Positions 9,699-19,228 of a DNA stretch of 64,000 nucleotides are shown piece after piece (within the stretch, counting starts at the first letter, position 1; each line of letters begins with the position of its first letter). This DNA is from Planctomycetota bacterium (GTDB lineage: Bacteria > Planctomycetota > UBA1135 > GCA-002686595), in NCBI GenBank assembly GCA_016714045.1, contig JADJNY010000007.1:349873-413872 (forward strand), written 5' to 3'. The notes beneath the pieces were generated by a model. That model was not told the DNA's origin, did no database searches, and was given only the letters and a program-made list of their open reading frames with translations. The position numbers and the translations under genes are program-made.

Positions 9699-10050
9699 GC
9701 GTTGTCCGCGTCGGACGCGCCCCGCGCGTCCTCGGCGCCCCGCGCTCGACGGATCATCGTCGACCGCAAGGGGCCAGGAAGGATGCCCGCGGCCCCGAGC
9801 CGAGTCAACCTCGGCGCGCCGGGAATCCCCGGGGGGACGAGGCCGGAGCTCGCTGGGCACGGAGCTCTCGCGCGGCGGTTCGCCCGTGTCCCGTCGCGCG
9901 GATCGAGCGCGAGCGTTCCGAGGCGACCGCGCGGACCTCGTTCGACGCCGCCGTCGGCGCGTGGCGGCGCCGACGCCCGCATGGCCGCGCGCGGCGCGAG
10001 ACCCTAGGATCTCGCCCTCTCATCCGCCCGAACGAGGCCCGAGGACCCGA
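9699..10050. other. Non-coding leader region between tRNA-Ala and leuS
   Basis: 352 bases separating divergent transcription units. It should hold the tRNA-Ala promoter (minus) and the leuS promoter (plus). The frame upstream of leuS stays open through it, but the translation is Arg/Pro-rich and unlike any LeuRS N-terminus. No riboswitch or T-box features were recognised. Confidence 0.4.
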
Positions 10051-12648
10051 GTGAAGCACCCGTACGACGCCCGCGCCATCGAGACGAAATGGCAGCGCCA
10101 CTGGAAGGACTCGAACGCCTTCCGCGCGCCGAACCCCGGCGAGCCGGGCTTCGACCCGAACGCGCCCAAGTTCTACGTCCTCGACATGTTCCCGTACCCG
10201 TCGGGGTCGGGGCTGCACGTCGGACACGCGCTCGGGTACGTCGGCACGGACGTGATCGCGCGCAGGAAGCGCATGAACGGCTTCAACGTGCTGCACCCGA
10301 TGGGCTGGGACGCCTTCGGCCTGCCGGCCGAGCAGTACGCGCTCCAGACCGGCAAGCACCCGCGCGAGACGACCGCGGAGAACACGGCGAACTTCAAGCG
10401 GCAACTCGAGCTGATCGGGCTCTCGTACGACTGGTCGCGCGAGGTCGACACGAGCGATCCGACCTACTACCGCTGGACGCAGTGGCTCTTCCTGAAACTG
10501 CACGAGCGCGGGCTCGCGTACCAGGCCGAGGTGCCCGTGTGGTGGTGCGAGGAGCTGAAGACCGTCCTCGCGAACGAGGAAGTGATCAACGGGCGCAGCG
10601 AGCGCGGCAACTTCCCGTGCGTGCGGCGTCCGCTGAAGCAGTGGATGCTCAAGATCACCGCCTACGCCGAGCGGCTGATCGTCGATCTCGACCTGATCGA
10701 CTGGCCCGAGTCGATCAAGATCCAACAGCGCGAGTGGATCGGCCGCTCCGAAGGGGCCGAAATCCGCTTCGCGATCGAGGGCGCGTCGAAGGCGGAGAGC
10801 ACCGTCTTCACGACGCGGCCCGACACGCTGTGGGGCGCCACGTTCCTGGTGCTCGCGCCCGAGCACGCGCTCGTCCAGGCGATCACGACGCCGGCTCAGC
10901 GCGCGGCGGTCGACGCGTACAAGGCCGCGGCCGCGGCGAAGTCCGAACTCGAGCGCGGCGACGCCTCGAAGACGAAGACCGGCGTCTTCACCGGCGCGTA
11001 CGCGCACAACCCGGCGTTCGAGGCCGGTGATCCGAAGGGCCGCGTGCCCGTGTGGATCGCCGACTACGTGCTCGCCGGCTACGGCACGGGCGCCATCATG
11101 TGCGTGCCCGGGCACGACGAGCGCGACCACGAGTTCGCGAAGACGTTCGGCCTCGAGATCCGCGAGGTCGTGAAGCCGCCCAAGGGCGCGAAGGGCCTCG
11201 CCGACGGCGTGTGCTTCACCGAGCACGGCACGGCCGTGAACTCGGGCCCCATCGACGGCCTCGCCACGCCGGAAGCGAAGGCGAAGGCGATCGAGTGGCT
11301 CGTCGCGCGCGGCCTCGGGAAGGCGCGCGTCACGTACAAGCTCCGCGACTGGCTCTTCTCGCGGCAGCGCTACTGGGGCGAGCCGTTCCCGCTCCTGCAC
11401 GTGGAGGGCGGCGCGATCGTGCCGGTGCCCGAGGACGCGCTCCCCGTGCTCCTGCCCGAGATGCGCGACTTCAAGCCGTCGCCCGACGGCTCCGCGCCGC
11501 TCGCGCGTGCGAAGGAGTGGGTGACCACGATCGACCCGCGCACGGGGAAGCCCGCGCGGCGCGACACGGACACGATGCCCGGCTGGGCGGGTTCGTGCTG
11601 GTACTGGTTGCGCTTCATGGACACGCGCAACGACCGCGCGCCGTTCTCGAAGGAAGCGGAGCGCTACTGGGGCCCGGTCGACCTCTACGTCGGCGGCGCG
11701 GCGCACGCGGTGATGCACCTCCTCTACGCGCGCTTCTGGCACAAGGTCTTCTTCGACGCGGGCCTCGTGTCGACGCCGGAGCCCTTCCAGAAGCTCTTCA
11801 ACCAGGGCATGGTCGAGGCCTTCGCCTACGAGGACGCGACGGGTCGCCTCGTCGCGTCGGACGAGGTCGAGGCGCGCGGTGCCTCCTACGTGCAGCGCAC
11901 GAGCGGCGCCGAGCTCAAGCAGATCGTCACGAAGATGGCGAAGTCGCTGAAGAACGTCGTCAACCCCGACGACATGATCGAGGAGCACGGCGCGGACACG
12001 TTCCGGCTGTACGAGATGTTCATGGGGCCGCTGGCCGATTCGAAGCCGTGGAACACGCGCGACATCCCCGGATGTCGGCGGTTCGTCGAGCGCGTATGGC
12101 GCCTCTTCGTCGACGCGGACGCGGACGCGCCGATCCGGCCGCAGTTCGCGAGGGGTGCGAAGGAGCCTGCGCTGGAGGGGGCCACGCTCGCGCTCGAACG
12201 CGGCGTGCACCGCCTCGTCGCGCGCGCGGACGACTCGTTCACGCACTTCAACTTGAACACCGCGATCGCGGCGATGATGACCTTCCTGAACGACGCGACG
12301 AAGACGCCGGAGGCGCTGACGCGCTCACAGGCCCTGCGCTTCGTCCAGGTGCTGGCACCCTTCGCGCCGCACATGGCGGAGGAGCTCTGGCAGCGGATGG
12401 GGGCTCCCGGCGAGGTCGCGAAGAGCGCCTGGCCGCGGCCCGATCCCGCGTACCTCGTCGACGACGAGATCGAGATCCCAGTCCAGGTCAACGGCAAGCA
12501 CCGCGCGACGGTCAAGGTGCCGAAGGACGCGGAAGGCCCCGCGATCGAAGCCGCGGCGCGCGCCGGCGCGGCCGTGCACCTCGAGGGCAAGGAGGTCGTC
12601 AAGGTCGTCGTCGTGCCCAAACGCCTCGTCAACTTCGTCGTCCGCTGA
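10051..12648 (+). CDS. leuS: Leucyl-tRNA synthetase
   Basis: 865 residues, the usual bacterial LeuRS size; it attaches leucine to tRNA-Leu in the cytoplasm. The GTG start (10051) is chosen because MKHPYDARAIETKWQ is the normal LeuRS N-terminus and GAGGACCC precedes it. The class I HIGH signature is HVGH at residues 56-59, preceded by FPYPSGSGL. The CP1 editing domain follows (TRPDTLWGATF), then the WFS-type core and KMAKSLKN at residues 629-636, an Ala variant of KMSKS. The C-terminal anticodon-binding helices and end domain are complete. The next gene is 200 bases downstream and no clear terminator separates them. Confidence 0.97.
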   Translation: MKHPYDARAIETKWQRHWKDSNAFRAPNPGEPGFDPNAPKFYVLDMFPYPSGSGLHVGHALGYVGTDVIARRKRMNGFNVLHPMGWDAFGLPAEQYALQTGKHPRETTAENTANFKRQLELIGLSYDWSREVDTSDPTYYRWTQWLFLKLHERGLAYQAEVPVWWCEELKTVLANEEVINGRSERGNFPCVRRPLKQWMLKITAYAERLIVDLDLIDWPESIKIQQREWIGRSEGAEIRFAIEGASKAESTVFTTRPDTLWGATFLVLAPEHALVQAITTPAQRAAVDAYKAAAAAKSELERGDASKTKTGVFTGAYAHNPAFEAGDPKGRVPVWIADYVLAGYGTGAIMCVPGHDERDHEFAKTFGLEIREVVKPPKGAKGLADGVCFTEHGTAVNSGPIDGLATPEAKAKAIEWLVARGLGKARVTYKLRDWLFSRQRYWGEPFPLLHVEGGAIVPVPEDALPVLLPEMRDFKPSPDGSAPLARAKEWVTTIDPRTGKPARRDTDTMPGWAGSCWYWLRFMDTRNDRAPFSKEAERYWGPVDLYVGGAAHAVMHLLYARFWHKVFFDAGLVSTPEPFQKLFNQGMVEAFAYEDATGRLVASDEVEARGASYVQRTSGAELKQIVTKMAKSLKNVVNPDDMIEEHGADTFRLYEMFMGPLADSKPWNTRDIPGCRRFVERVWRLFVDADADAPIRPQFARGAKEPALEGATLALERGVHRLVARADDSFTHFNLNTAIAAMMTFLNDATKTPEALTRSQALRFVQVLAPFAPHMAEELWQRMGAPGEVAKSAWPRPDPAYLVDDEIEIPVQVNGKHRATVKVPKDAEGPAIEAAARAGAAVHLEGKEVVKVVVVPKRLVNFVVR

Positions 12649-12848
12649 CGCGTAACACGCCGGCCTCCGGACGCGTAGCGCGGCCGGGGGCCGCGTGCGT
12701 CCCATCGGGAACGGAGCCGCACACGGCAGGAGCGTGCGAGCTCCGTCCCCGCGCTGCGCCTCGCAACGCAGCCGCGATCGCGGTGGAAATGCCGCTACCT
12801 CGCTCGCGCACTGCGCGCCCCCTCATCGCATCCCGAGAGAAGAACCCC

Positions 12849-13529
12849 ATGAAGACCCTGTTCACCGCCCTCGTCCTCGCCGCGACCCTGCCCGCCTGCA
12901 TCATCGTCGTCTCCGACGACGGCCTCGACACGTGGAACGGTCGCGCGCTCTCGTCCACGCCGACGCGGACCGAGGTGCGCGCCACTGCCGATTTCCACGC
13001 GCTCGAGTTGCACGGCAGCGGCCGCGTCGAAGTGCGGGTCGGCGAAGCGCAGAGCGTCGTCGTCACCGCGGAGGAGGCGCTGCTCCCGTTCCTGAAGACC
13101 GAGGTCCGCGACGGCACGCTCGTCCTCGACCGCGCACCCGGCGCGCCGAGCACGCGGCGCACGGTGCAGTACACGGTGACGGTCCCGAAGCTCGATGCGG
13201 CCGCGCTGCTCGGCAGCGGCGACGTGCGCGTGTCGAACGCCCAGGGGCCGTCCTTCCGCGCGGCGATCAGCGGCTCCGGCAACCTCTCGGCCTCGGGTTC
13301 CGCCGACGAGCTCGTCGTCGAGCTCGACGGCTCCGGGGACGCCCACCTCTCCCAGCTCGCCGCGAAGAACGCCAAGGTGCGCCTCGCGGGGAGCGGGGAC
13401 GTCCACGTCGCGCCGATCGAAGCGCTCGACGTGCAGCTCACCGGCTCGGGCGACGTGCACTACCGCGGCTCGCCGCGCGTCGTGCAGTCCGTGCACGGTT
13501 CGGGCGACGTCCGCCGCGACGCGCACTGA
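12849..13529 (+). CDS. GIN-domain (DUF2807-type) putative lipoprotein
   Basis: 226 residues. An N-terminal hydrophobic segment (MKTLFTALVLAATLPAC) ends in a lipobox-like LPAC, so it is probably lipid-anchored in the envelope. The rest is a right-handed beta-helix type GIN domain with repeating strands around 'GSG': ELHGSGRVEV, LLGSGDVRV, ISGSGNLSA, LDGSGDAHLS, LAGSGDVHV, LTGSGDVHY, VHGSGDVRR. Proteins of this family are widespread exported domains with no firm biochemical role. The ATG at 12849 has a purine-rich GAGAGAAGAA just upstream. It stands alone between leuS and a membrane glycosyltransferase gene. Confidence 0.85.
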   Translation: MKTLFTALVLAATLPACIIVVSDDGLDTWNGRALSSTPTRTEVRATADFHALELHGSGRVEVRVGEAQSVVVTAEEALLPFLKTEVRDGTLVLDRAPGAPSTRRTVQYTVTVPKLDAAALLGSGDVRVSNAQGPSFRAAISGSGNLSASGSADELVVELDGSGDAHLSQLAAKNAKVRLAGSGDVHVAPIEALDVQLTGSGDVHYRGSPRVVQSVHGSGDVRRDAH

Positions 13530-13716
13530 TCGGGCGTCGCTCGCCGCGATCTCCGGAGCCGCGCCCCCGCGCCGGCCCGCCGACGGCGCAGCCACCGTGT
13601 CTTCCGCCCGACATGACCGGGCGCTACCTTCGCCGCGTGCGAGGTTGCGCCCGGTCTCCTTTCCATTCGGTCCGCGCGCGTCGGCGCGCCGGATCTCCCC
13701 GGGCGGGGCGCCGTCG

Positions 13717-15942
13717 ATGACGCGGACGCGGATCCTGAGGGCGGGCGTCGCGGTCCTGCTCGTCGCGTGCGCCGCGGCGATCGTCGCGCGCTTCGCCTGG
13801 GTCTGGTGCTTCGCGCAGATCATGGAGTACGACGACGAGGGCTACCTCCTCGTCGCGGTCCAGCACCTGCTCGACGGGCGCGCTCCGTACGGGACGATCC
13901 AGGTCCCGTACGGTCCCGTCTACTTCGCCGAACGCTGGTTCCTGCACGACGTCCTCTCCGTGCCCGCGACGACGGACGGAGTGCGTTGGATCACGGCCGC
14001 GTCGTGGTGGAGCGCCTCGCTCGCGGTCGGCGCGTGCGTCGCCTGTGTGCGGAGATCCGGGCTCGCGCGATGGTGCTGGGCCGCGATCGCGACCCTGGGC
14101 GCGGCGTGGATGTTCCGCGACCTCGCGTTCGAGCCGGGGCACCCGCAGGAGACGTTCGCGCTCGTGTCCGCGCTCGGGCTCCTCGGGCTCGCCGCGCTCG
14201 AAGCACGTGGACGCGCGCCGCTCCTCGCCTGGTGCGCGCTCGCGGCGGCCCTCGTGCTCGTCAAGGCGAACGTCGGCGTGTTCTGCGCCGCTGCGGCCCT
14301 CGTCGTCGGTGTCCTCGACGAGCGCTGGGGCGCGCCGCGTGCGCTGCGCGCCGGCGCGATCGTCGTCGGAGCGCTCGCGCCGCTCGCGCTCGTCGAAGCG
14401 CGGCTCGCCGAGCCTTGGGTGCTCGAGTTCGCGCTCACCGGCGCACTCGGAGCCGTCGCGCTCGGCGCGTGGAGCGCGTTGCGCTCTGCTCCTGCGGTCT
14501 TCGACGCGCGTCCCCGGCGGCTCGGCACCGCGGTCGCCGTCGGCGCGTGCGTGCTCGTCGCGGGTCTGGCCTTCGCGCTCGCGCGCGGGGCGACGTTCGC
14601 GGAGACCTTCGAGGCCCTCGTCCTGGCCCCGCTGCGTTTCGCGCGCGGCTTCGAGCGCGCACCGCCGGAGCATGCGTTCGCGCTCGCCGTCAACGCGGCG
14701 GGAGCCGGGCTCGGGGCCGCGCTCGGCTTCGGGCCAGCGGCGTGGCGCGCGCGCGCCGAGCGCGCGGGGCTCGGGCTCCTGCGCTGTGCGTTCGCCGCCT
14801 TCGTGCTCGCCTTCGTGCACCAGCCGTTCGTGCTGCTCGCGTACGCGCCCGGATGGACGTGGCTCGCAATCGGCGGCGCCAGCGCTCGTCCGCGCGACGC
14901 TTCGAGCCGGCTGTGCGTGGGCCTCGCTTGGTTCGCGCTCTTCGAGCGTCTTCAGGCCTACCCGGTCGCCGGCACGCAGGCGAGCGTCGGCCAGTTCGCG
15001 CTCGTGCCGCTAGCGGTGCTCGCCGCCGCGGAGGCTTGCGACACGTTCGCGTCCGCACGCGCCTCGGTGGCGCGGGTCGCGCGGGTGGCGCCGGCGATCG
15101 TCCTCGTCGCGCTCGGGGGCGCGCTCATCCGCGCCGAACGCGCGATGACGCGCGTCCACGCGCGCGGAGAGCCGCTCGGGCTGCCCGGCGCCGAACGCGT
15201 GCGCACGTGGCACCTGCACGCGGTGACGATGCGCTGGCTCGCCGCGAACCTCGGCGCGGCGCCGTCGACCTTCGTGAGCGTGCTCGGCTCGAACAGCTTG
15301 TACGCCTGGAGCGGGAAGCGGCCGCCGACGGCGACGCTGGTAAGCCACGCGTGGGGACTCGTGCCGCCGGCGGAGCAGGAGGCGTTGGCCGCCGCACTCC
15401 TCGCGGAGCGCGACCCGCGCCTCGTCGAGCATCCCGGGCTCCTCGAGCCGATCGATCGCGCGCAGCCGTTCCTCGCGTTCGCCGAGCGCGAGTTCCGCGT
15501 CTACGCGCGCTTCGGCGCGTACGCGCTCGCGTGCCGTCGGGAGCGCACCGACCCCGCGCTCGTGCGGTGCGCGTGGTGGTGCGACGACGCCGACCTGCCG
15601 GAGCGCGTTTGCGCGGCGGCGGCGGGCCGCGGCGGGCGCTGGCTCGCGTGTTCGTTCGACGGCTTCGCCGCGCCGCCCTCGTTCGCGCGCCTGCAGGTCG
15701 TCGACGTCGGCGCCCGAGCCGTGGTCGCCGCGACCGGGGCGCGCGATCCGGCGCGCGAGGCGCTCTTCGTTCGCGCCGACGGCGAAGGGGCCGCCTCGAA
15801 CGGGCGCGGCGAGCGCGCGTTCCTGTGGGTTCCGCCCGTCGTCGCGCCCGCGCCCGGCGGCCTCTTCGCGCTCGACCTGCGCGACGGCAGCGGCGCGCTC
15901 GTCGACAGCCTGCCGATCGTCGAGCGTTCGAGCGCGCGATGA
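13717..15942 (+). CDS. Polytopic membrane protein, GT-C glycosyltransferase-like
   Basis: 741 residues. The start at 13717 (MTRTRILRAGVAVLLV) is preceded by GGGCGGGG and avoids an Arg/Ser-rich upstream extension. The first helix is followed by MEYDDEGYLLVAVQHLLDGR, a loop with an acidic DDE cluster in the place where GT-C (ArnT/PMT-like) enzymes carry their catalytic acidic motif. About ten further hydrophobic segments lie between residues 85 and 480. The last 250 residues are a soluble, probably periplasmic domain. Such enzymes move sugars from polyprenyl-phosphate donors. Substrate unknown. It is one of four GT-C-like proteins in the window and lies 82 bases before another. Confidence 0.65.
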   Translation: MTRTRILRAGVAVLLVACAAAIVARFAWVWCFAQIMEYDDEGYLLVAVQHLLDGRAPYGTIQVPYGPVYFAERWFLHDVLSVPATTDGVRWITAASWWSASLAVGACVACVRRSGLARWCWAAIATLGAAWMFRDLAFEPGHPQETFALVSALGLLGLAALEARGRAPLLAWCALAAALVLVKANVGVFCAAAALVVGVLDERWGAPRALRAGAIVVGALAPLALVEARLAEPWVLEFALTGALGAVALGAWSALRSAPAVFDARPRRLGTAVAVGACVLVAGLAFALARGATFAETFEALVLAPLRFARGFERAPPEHAFALAVNAAGAGLGAALGFGPAAWRARAERAGLGLLRCAFAAFVLAFVHQPFVLLAYAPGWTWLAIGGASARPRDASSRLCVGLAWFALFERLQAYPVAGTQASVGQFALVPLAVLAAAEACDTFASARASVARVARVAPAIVLVALGGALIRAERAMTRVHARGEPLGLPGAERVRTWHLHAVTMRWLAANLGAAPSTFVSVLGSNSLYAWSGKRPPTATLVSHAWGLVPPAEQEALAAALLAERDPRLVEHPGLLEPIDRAQPFLAFAEREFRVYARFGAYALACRRERTDPALVRCAWWCDDADLPERVCAAAAGRGGRWLACSFDGFAAPPSFARLQVVDVGARAVVAATGARDPAREALFVRADGEGAASNGRGERAFLWVPPVVAPAPGGLFALDLRDGSGALVDSLPIVERSSAR

Positions 15943-16024
15943 GACGCGCGCAGGGCCCTACCGCCTCGTCGCGCGCGACGATACCGTTCGCTGCGATGGG
16001 GCGACCTCTCCTGGAGCGCGGACG

Positions 16025-17356
16025 ATGACGCACGTTCCGCCCGCCGCGCGGCCCGCCGCGCGCGAGCTCGCGTGGCTCTTCGCGGTCGCGCTCCTCCTGC
16101 GGCTCGCGGCGTTCTTCCTGCACGGCTGCGCGGAGCACGCGGCGGGGAAGGACGCGTGGAGCTGGGGGTACGAATCGGGCTGCATCGCCCAGTCCCTCGC
16201 GGACGGCCACGGCTACGCGGGACAGTGGGCGCGCGCCGAGGGTCCGTACGCCGAGCACGCCCCGGTCACCGGCTGGCTCGCGCCGGCGTACCCGTACGGG
16301 CTCGCGCTCCTGATGGAGCTCGGCGGCGGCGTGACGCCGACGACGGCGGGGCTCCTGCTCGGGATCCAGTGCGTGCTCTCCGCGTTGACCTGCGTGCTCG
16401 TCTTCGGGCTCGGCGCGGCGCTCGGCGGCCGGCGGCTCGCGCGCGTCGCGGGCTGGGCGCTCGCGTTCCTGCCGTACGCGATCTGGAACGCGGCGCACAC
16501 GGTGTGGGACACGACGTGCGTCGCCTTCGTGCTCGCCGGGTTCGCGTGGCTCGTCGTGCGCTTCGGCCGCGACGCGAGCGTGGGCCGGAGCGCGCTCCTC
16601 GGCCTGGCGTTCGGGCTCGTGCTCCTGGTGAACCCGGCGCCGGCGTCGATCGTGCCCGCCGCGTTGTGGATCGTCGCCAGCGCGTCGCCCTCGTGGAGCG
16701 GCCGGATCGCGCGCGTCGCCGCGTTCGGCGCGGTCGCGTTCCTGGTGGTCCTGCCGTGGTGCCTGCGCAACCGCGAGGCGGTCGGTTCGTTCGCGGTGCG
16801 GACGAACCTGGGCGTCGAGATGATGGTCGGGAACAACGACCTCGCGAACGGCTACTTCCAGGTGAAGCTCCACCCGAGCTACAACCCCGACGAGTTCCGT
16901 GCGTACATCGCGCAGGGCGAGGTGCCGTACGCGGCCGCGTGCATGGAGCGTGCGAAGGCGTGGATCCGCGCCGATCCGCTGCGGTTCGCGCGGCTCACGC
17001 TGCATCGCGCGCGTCTGTACTGGTTCGGCGACTTCCCGTGGTCCGATCCGCGGACCGAGGGCACGAAGAGCGCCGCGAGCGACCCCGGCAGCTGGGTCAA
17101 GTGGGGGCTGCACGGACTGACGGGCCTCTTGTGCGTCCTCGGCTGCGCGCTGTGGGCGAAGCGCGGGCGCGAGCACCGCGCGCTCGTCGTCATGCTGCTC
17201 CTGTTCCCGGCGCCGTACTACCTCACGCACGTGCTCGAGCGCTATCGGTTCCCGATCGAGCCGTTGATGCTGCTGCCGGCGTGCGCGTTCCTCCTGTGGG
17301 TCGTCGATCGCGCGCGGGGTTCGTCCGCCCTCGCGCCGGGTGAGCCCGGGCGCTAG
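16025..17356 (+). CDS. Membrane glycosyltransferase, PMT_2/ArnT-like
   Basis: 443 residues, start ATG 16025 with GGAGCG upstream. The N-terminal helix is followed by an external loop with repeated short aromatic/acidic elements (KDAWSWGYESGCIAQSLADG), then about nine membrane segments and a periplasmic loop containing VGNNDLANGYFQ. The pattern fits dolichyl-phosphate-mannose-mannosyltransferase-like proteins of the GT-C fold, which use lipid-linked sugars at the inner membrane. Its final codons overlap the leader of the downstream RNase gene, whose ATG is 20 bases after this stop, so the two are likely co-transcribed, an unrelated pairing. Confidence 0.7.
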   Translation: MTHVPPAARPAARELAWLFAVALLLRLAAFFLHGCAEHAAGKDAWSWGYESGCIAQSLADGHGYAGQWARAEGPYAEHAPVTGWLAPAYPYGLALLMELGGGVTPTTAGLLLGIQCVLSALTCVLVFGLGAALGGRRLARVAGWALAFLPYAIWNAAHTVWDTTCVAFVLAGFAWLVVRFGRDASVGRSALLGLAFGLVLLVNPAPASIVPAALWIVASASPSWSGRIARVAAFGAVAFLVVLPWCLRNREAVGSFAVRTNLGVEMMVGNNDLANGYFQVKLHPSYNPDEFRAYIAQGEVPYAAACMERAKAWIRADPLRFARLTLHRARLYWFGDFPWSDPRTEGTKSAASDPGSWVKWGLHGLTGLLCVLGCALWAKRGREHRALVVMLLLFPAPYYLTHVLERYRFPIEPLMLLPACAFLLWVVDRARGSSALAPGEPGR

Positions 17357-17375
17357 CCTGCGTCGCGGAGGCGCG

Positions 17376-19118
17376 ATGGCCGACGAGAAGAAACCGCTGC
17401 GGAGCTTCAAGGACCTGCTCAAGTCGCGCGGCGGCACGCCGCAGGAGTCGAAGCCGGTGGAGGAGAGCACGCTCGACCTCGACCGCGCGAAGGAGGACGC
17501 CGAGTCCATCCCCGAGGGCGGCGGTTCGCGCGACCGCATCGTGCGGCGTCCGCGCGCGTTCGGCCCGATGGAGCACGGCCCCGCTGTGTACAAGGACGTC
17601 GACAGCGAAGAGATGCAGCTCCTCGCGTCGTTTCGCACGCGCACCGTGTTCCCGGCCGACGTCAAGGCCGAGGTCGCGAAGCTCCCGCGCGATCCCGACC
17701 CCGCCGAGTACGCGGGGCGTTGGGACCTGCGCAACGAGCTCATCTACACGATCGACGGCGACGACGCGAAGGACTACGACGACGCGATCGGCATCCAGGC
17801 GCTCGCGGACGGCCACGTCGAGGTGGGCGTGCACATCGCCGACGTCGCGCACTACGTGAAGCCGGGCACGGCGCTCGACGACGAGGCGCTCGCTCGCGCG
17901 ACGAGCGTGTACGTCGCCGACCAGGTCGTGCCGATGCTCCCGGAGGAGCTCTCGAACCACTTGTGCTCGCTGGTTGGCGAGCGCGACCGCTTCGCGTACT
18001 CCGTGTTCATGGTGTTCGACGCGAAGGGAAAACGCGTCAGCGCGCGCATCGGGAAGAGCGTGATCCGCTCCGCGCGCCGAAACACGTACCGCGAGGTTCA
18101 GGAGCTGCTCGACGGCGCCGACACGCCGGGCGCCAAGGCGACGAAGTTCCTCGGGGGCTCGCTCAAGCTCTTCGAACGCTGGACGAAGCAGCAGCAGCAA
18201 CTGCGCGATGCGAAGGGCTCGCTGCGCATGTCGTCCGTCGAGAAGAAGTTCGTCTTCGACGAGAAGCACGAGGTGGTCAAGGTCGTCGACGCAGCGCGCT
18301 ACTTCTCGCAGACGTTGATCGAGGAGACGGCGCTCGCCGCGAACCAGGCCGTGGGGGACCTCTTCCGCGAGAAGGGGCTGCCCACGATCTACCGCGTGCA
18401 CCCCGAGAAGGACCCCGAGGAGATCGCGAAGGTCGCGAAGGGCCTCGAGGAGCACGGGATCCGCGTGCCCGAGAAAGACCGGCTCACCGGCCGCGACATC
18501 GCGCGCTTGATCCAGACCGCGCGCAAGAAGCCGAACGCCGAGGCGCTGATCGCGCGCATCATGGGCCTGATCGAGCGCGCCGTGTACGAAGTGCATGACC
18601 ACGAGGACGTCGCGACGCACTTCGGCCTCGCGCGCAAGGCGTACCTGCACTTCACATCGCCGATCCGCCGCTACCCCGACTTGATGGTGCACCGCTGGTT
18701 GTGGGCCGTGGAGAGCCGCCCCGACGAGGCCGCGCGCGAATTGAAGGCCGAGGAGTTCCTCGCCGACCTGAACGACGTCGCGTCGCACTGCTCGATGATG
18801 TCCGAGATGGCGGAGATGGCCGAGCGCTCGATGGAGGACCTGAAGGTCTGCCAGTACCTCCACCCGCACATCGGCGAGAAGATCGACGCGGTCGTCGTGC
18901 GCGTGTCGCCCTACGGCATGGAGGTCCGCCTGACGCCGTTCAACGTCGGCGGGTTCCTGCCGACGCGCGCGATCGGCGAGCGCGCCGAGGTCAAGGGACC
19001 GAACCTCGTGATCAAGGCGGGGAAGCGCTCGCTGTCCTTCACCGAAGGCCACCCGATTCGCGTCGTGATCAAGGACGTCGACTTCGTCAAGCTGCAGGTG
19101 ATGCTCGAGCTCGGATGA
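17376..19118 (+). CDS. rnr: RNase II/R family 3'-5' exoribonuclease
   Basis: 580 residues, start ATG 17376 with GGAGG upstream. The RNB catalytic domain carries the acidic magnesium-binding motif YTIDGDDAKDYDDAIG, then HIADVAHYVKPG, HLCSLVGERDR, YRVHPEKD and HFTSPIRRYPDLMVHR, all standard RNase II/R blocks. A C-terminal S1 domain begins near residue 500 (IGEKIDAVVVRVSPYGMEV). It is shorter than typical RNase R (about 750-820 residues). The first 95 residues are charged and lack the cold-shock OB domains, so the substrate range may differ and naming it rnr rather than rnb is a choice. It degrades RNA from the 3' end in the cytoplasm. Confidence 0.88.
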   Translation: MADEKKPLRSFKDLLKSRGGTPQESKPVEESTLDLDRAKEDAESIPEGGGSRDRIVRRPRAFGPMEHGPAVYKDVDSEEMQLLASFRTRTVFPADVKAEVAKLPRDPDPAEYAGRWDLRNELIYTIDGDDAKDYDDAIGIQALADGHVEVGVHIADVAHYVKPGTALDDEALARATSVYVADQVVPMLPEELSNHLCSLVGERDRFAYSVFMVFDAKGKRVSARIGKSVIRSARRNTYREVQELLDGADTPGAKATKFLGGSLKLFERWTKQQQQLRDAKGSLRMSSVEKKFVFDEKHEVVKVVDAARYFSQTLIEETALAANQAVGDLFREKGLPTIYRVHPEKDPEEIAKVAKGLEEHGIRVPEKDRLTGRDIARLIQTARKKPNAEALIARIMGLIERAVYEVHDHEDVATHFGLARKAYLHFTSPIRRYPDLMVHRWLWAVESRPDEAARELKAEEFLADLNDVASHCSMMSEMAEMAERSMEDLKVCQYLHPHIGEKIDAVVVRVSPYGMEVRLTPFNVGGFLPTRAIGERAEVKGPNLVIKAGKRSLSFTEGHPIRVVIKDVDFVKLQVMLELG

Positions 19119-19228
19119 GCGCTCGCAACGCGCACGCGATGCGGCGAGGCATCGAACTCCGCCCCGCGATTTGGCATCCTCTCGCGGAAGGAATCCAGGC
19201 CCCCCGAACACCCACCGAGGACATCCCC

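Noticed and set aside
9805..12246. Minus-strand open frame of 813 codons opposite leuS.
   Set aside because: Composition-driven antisense frame; leuS on plus has all class I synthetase signatures.
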